From NCBI GenBank assembly GCA_036939755.1, contig JALLAZ010000259.1:1-18478 (forward strand): a DNA stretch of 18,478 nucleotides, written 5' to 3'. The position numbers and the translations under genes were made by a program. Of the stretch, positions 17,097 to 18,478 are shown in pieces (the stretch's first letter is position 1; each line of letters begins with the position of its first letter). The stretch comes from Stephanodiscus triporus. Lineage: Eukaryota; Bacillariophyta; Thalassiosirophyceae; Thalassiosirales; Thalassiosiraceae. Below the pieces are notes generated by a model. It saw only the letters and a list, made by a program, of their open reading frames with translations. It made no database searches and had not been told where the DNA came from.

Positions 17097-18323
17097 TCAA
17101 TCCGACACCTGGTTACTTTTATCAACTTGCGTTCTTTCCCACTGAAAAAAGGTTTCTCCTCCCATTCTAGAGGTAATGTAGGATTTCTTTACCTCGCATT
17201 GCATGCATCCCGGATCAATACACGCGGGTCTCCCTTTGTCGTCCCCATCTCCGCCCCATGCCTCGGCCAAGGCACTTGCCGCGCAGCCTTGATTGGATGA
17301 ATACTTTCGTCCGTAATGGTTGCTACCCAGTAAAAATGCACACCCCAAGGTATTCGTCAAGCGATGGGCCAGTCCCTCCGGGCAGGTATGCGCCAACATG
17401 CCCGTCGCAGCGCCAACGACCGCCCCGCACGCGTCGTGGACGTGCTCGCCGCGATAGGCATGGGCCGCCATCACGATGCCCCCAGAACGCAGCCAGGCAT
17501 CGACGTTTGGGATGCCGGTGCCCGCGCTCGAATTGGCAAGATATATCAATGCAAGACCAAGAAGTGAGAAAAGACTGAATCGCACCTGTTTGTGGCCAAA
17601 AACGTAATTGACAATGGAAGTCAATAATCCCACAGGTATAACGAACCAGAGTGCGACGCCGTGAGATAACGCCGGGAGGTGGGAGTGTATAGAGGACATG
17701 GCTGTCTCGATGAAGTTGTTGTTGCTCGTGACGATGGCAGCCGCGGTCTTCGCAGTGACGGCACCTCCCACCCATGATAGGGCCGGAATGGCTATAGAAA
17801 CCAAGGGAAGCAATGTACAATCAAGTACGCACAGCAGTGACGCAAAGTTGGAAGCATCAACAAGCCGTTCTTTCCAGGTTGTTTCTTTTGTCGGCGTAGT
17901 GTATCCAAACGGTGAGATAGTTTCAAGAGATGGTACTGTTACTGAGAGGGGGGGCGATGACGAAGATGATAATCCTGTAGCTCTCCTATTGTTGATCATC
18001 CTTCCAAAGACGGCACCTTCGTCGGTCTTAGGGTTGGATTTCGGAGAAGAATATCTCAATCTGTCTTGATTATTTGATAGTACATCGTGAATCATGGTCG
18101 CATTCTTAGTTAACCCTCCGACGGAAGCATCGTTAGCGAGGCCAAAAAGTCGAAATTTTGAGCTGCCTCGGGGCATTGATCGATGGAGTGGTGGCGTGTA
18201 CGCGCGCGCCTCGCGTCGCCTAGGAGATAGAACGCAAACTGCAATGCCCAGGCTTGCAAGAGCAAAACAATGGCGACTGATTCGACTGCTCCTTGGCGTT
18301 GGTGAACTGCGGAGACGCGGCAT
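17097..18323 (-). CDS. MerC-domain membrane protein, probably plastid-targeted, 408 aa
   Basis: Residues about 153-340 resemble the MerC family (mercury-resistance-type transporters and their broader relatives). The first membrane segment has SNFASLLC165VLDC169TLLPL, matching the family's S-x-x-C-x-x-H-C-x3-P pattern with Asp168 where His is common. It is followed by LSHGVALWFVIPVGLLTSIVNYVFGHKQ, FSLLGLALIYLAN, and the closing HRLTNTLGCAFLLGSNHYGRK. About 150 N-terminal residues precede the domain: a hydrophobic leader (about 18-33) then ARA41|YTPP, compatible with a diatom plastid signal in which Tyr can stand after the cleavage site, then a Ser-rich linker. After the domain, C368-x4-C373-x2-C376 is a possible metal-binding tail. 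The substrate is unknown; mercury transport should not be assumed. Single exon with a genuine ATG. Confidence 0.75.
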   Translation of the reverse strand: MPRLRSSPTPRSSRISRHCFALASLGIAVCVLSPRRREARAYTPPLHRSMPRGSSKFRLFGLANDASVGGLTKNATMIHDVLSNNQDRLRYSSPKSNPKTDEGAVFGRMINNRRATGLSSSSSPPLSVTVPSLETISPFGYTTPTKETTWKERLVDASNFASLLCVLDCTLLPLVSIAIPALSWVGGAVTAKTAAAIVTSNNNFIETAMSSIHSHLPALSHGVALWFVIPVGLLTSIVNYVFGHKQVRFSLFSLLGLALIYLANSSAGTGIPNVDAWLRSGGIVMAAHAYRGEHVHDACGAVVGAATGMLAHTCPEGLAHRLTNTLGCAFLLGSNHYGRKYSSNQGCAASALAEAWGGDGDDKGRPACIDPGCMQCEVKKSYITSRMGGETFFQWERTQVDKSNQVSD

Positions 18324-18478
18324 CTTCCTTGAACGGCGGTGGTGAATATCTTAACTTGTTCTGAATGGAGTGCCGGTATTATTTTCTGGCGTACCGTACC
18401 GTAGAACACGCGGCACTAATGCATTTTGACGACATGATTTTCTGGTGCATGTATCTAAAATATTCCTTTTTGCTGTGT
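18324..18478. promoter_or_regulatory. Upstream region of the MerC-domain gene
   Basis: These 155 bases precede the ATG of the MerC-domain gene on the minus strand and probably contain its 5' UTR and promoter. GTACCGTACCGTA-like words occur near 18391-18403. Nothing else is recognised before the window ends. Confidence 0.35.

Overview
The window looks like nuclear DNA of a diatom, probably a centric one related to Thalassiosira. Four things support this. There is a fucoxanthin chlorophyll a/c protein of the Lhcx (LI818) class. Several N-termini carry a signal peptide followed by an A|F- or A|Y-type motif, as expected for import into a four-membrane plastid. The spliceosomal introns are short (73-126 nt) with GT..AG ends. 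Genes are close together, with divergent and convergent pairs. No operon, CRISPR or bacterial feature is visible. The genus is an inference.

Layout, left to right. Positions 1-523 are the upstream region of an Lhcx gene, with a GAC microsatellite, an 18-bp palindrome and a pair of TGACTCA boxes. Lhcx lies at 524-1222 (+). On the minus strand, 1754-6266 is a two-exon gene for a protein of about 1,479 residues, with seven R-S-D/N-T motifs and three C-terminal helicase-associated (HA) domains but no helicase. Positions 6267-7672 are non-coding and hold a 113/116-bp tandem repeat. A three-exon HIG1-domain gene (7673-8751, -) is divergent, across 182 bp, from a two-exon CDK7/CDKD-like kinase (8934-9983, +). 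The kinase converges on a single-exon gene (10390-14001, -) for an unrecognised 1,203-residue protein with a probable plastid-targeting N-terminus.

The stretch 14002-14453 contains the only ambiguous base, N at 14272. Immediately right of it is a near-exact copy of the last codons and 3' flank of the Lhcx gene. After that come an RNase H-like gene (14454-15830, -), an ORF-dense segment of unresolved strand, a gene-poor stretch, and a MerC-domain membrane protein with a probable plastid-targeting leader (17097-18323, -).

The genes do not form one pathway. They cover light harvesting and photoprotection (Lhcx), mitochondrial respiratory-chain assembly (HIG1), cell cycle or transcription (CDK7-like), nucleic-acid processing (RNase H) and perhaps plastid metal transport (MerC). 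The most notable points are the duplicated Lhcx tail at the N, which questions contiguity or marks a duplicated Lhcx-RNase H unit; the repeated phospho-site-like motif in the HA protein; and the unassigned 1,203-residue protein.
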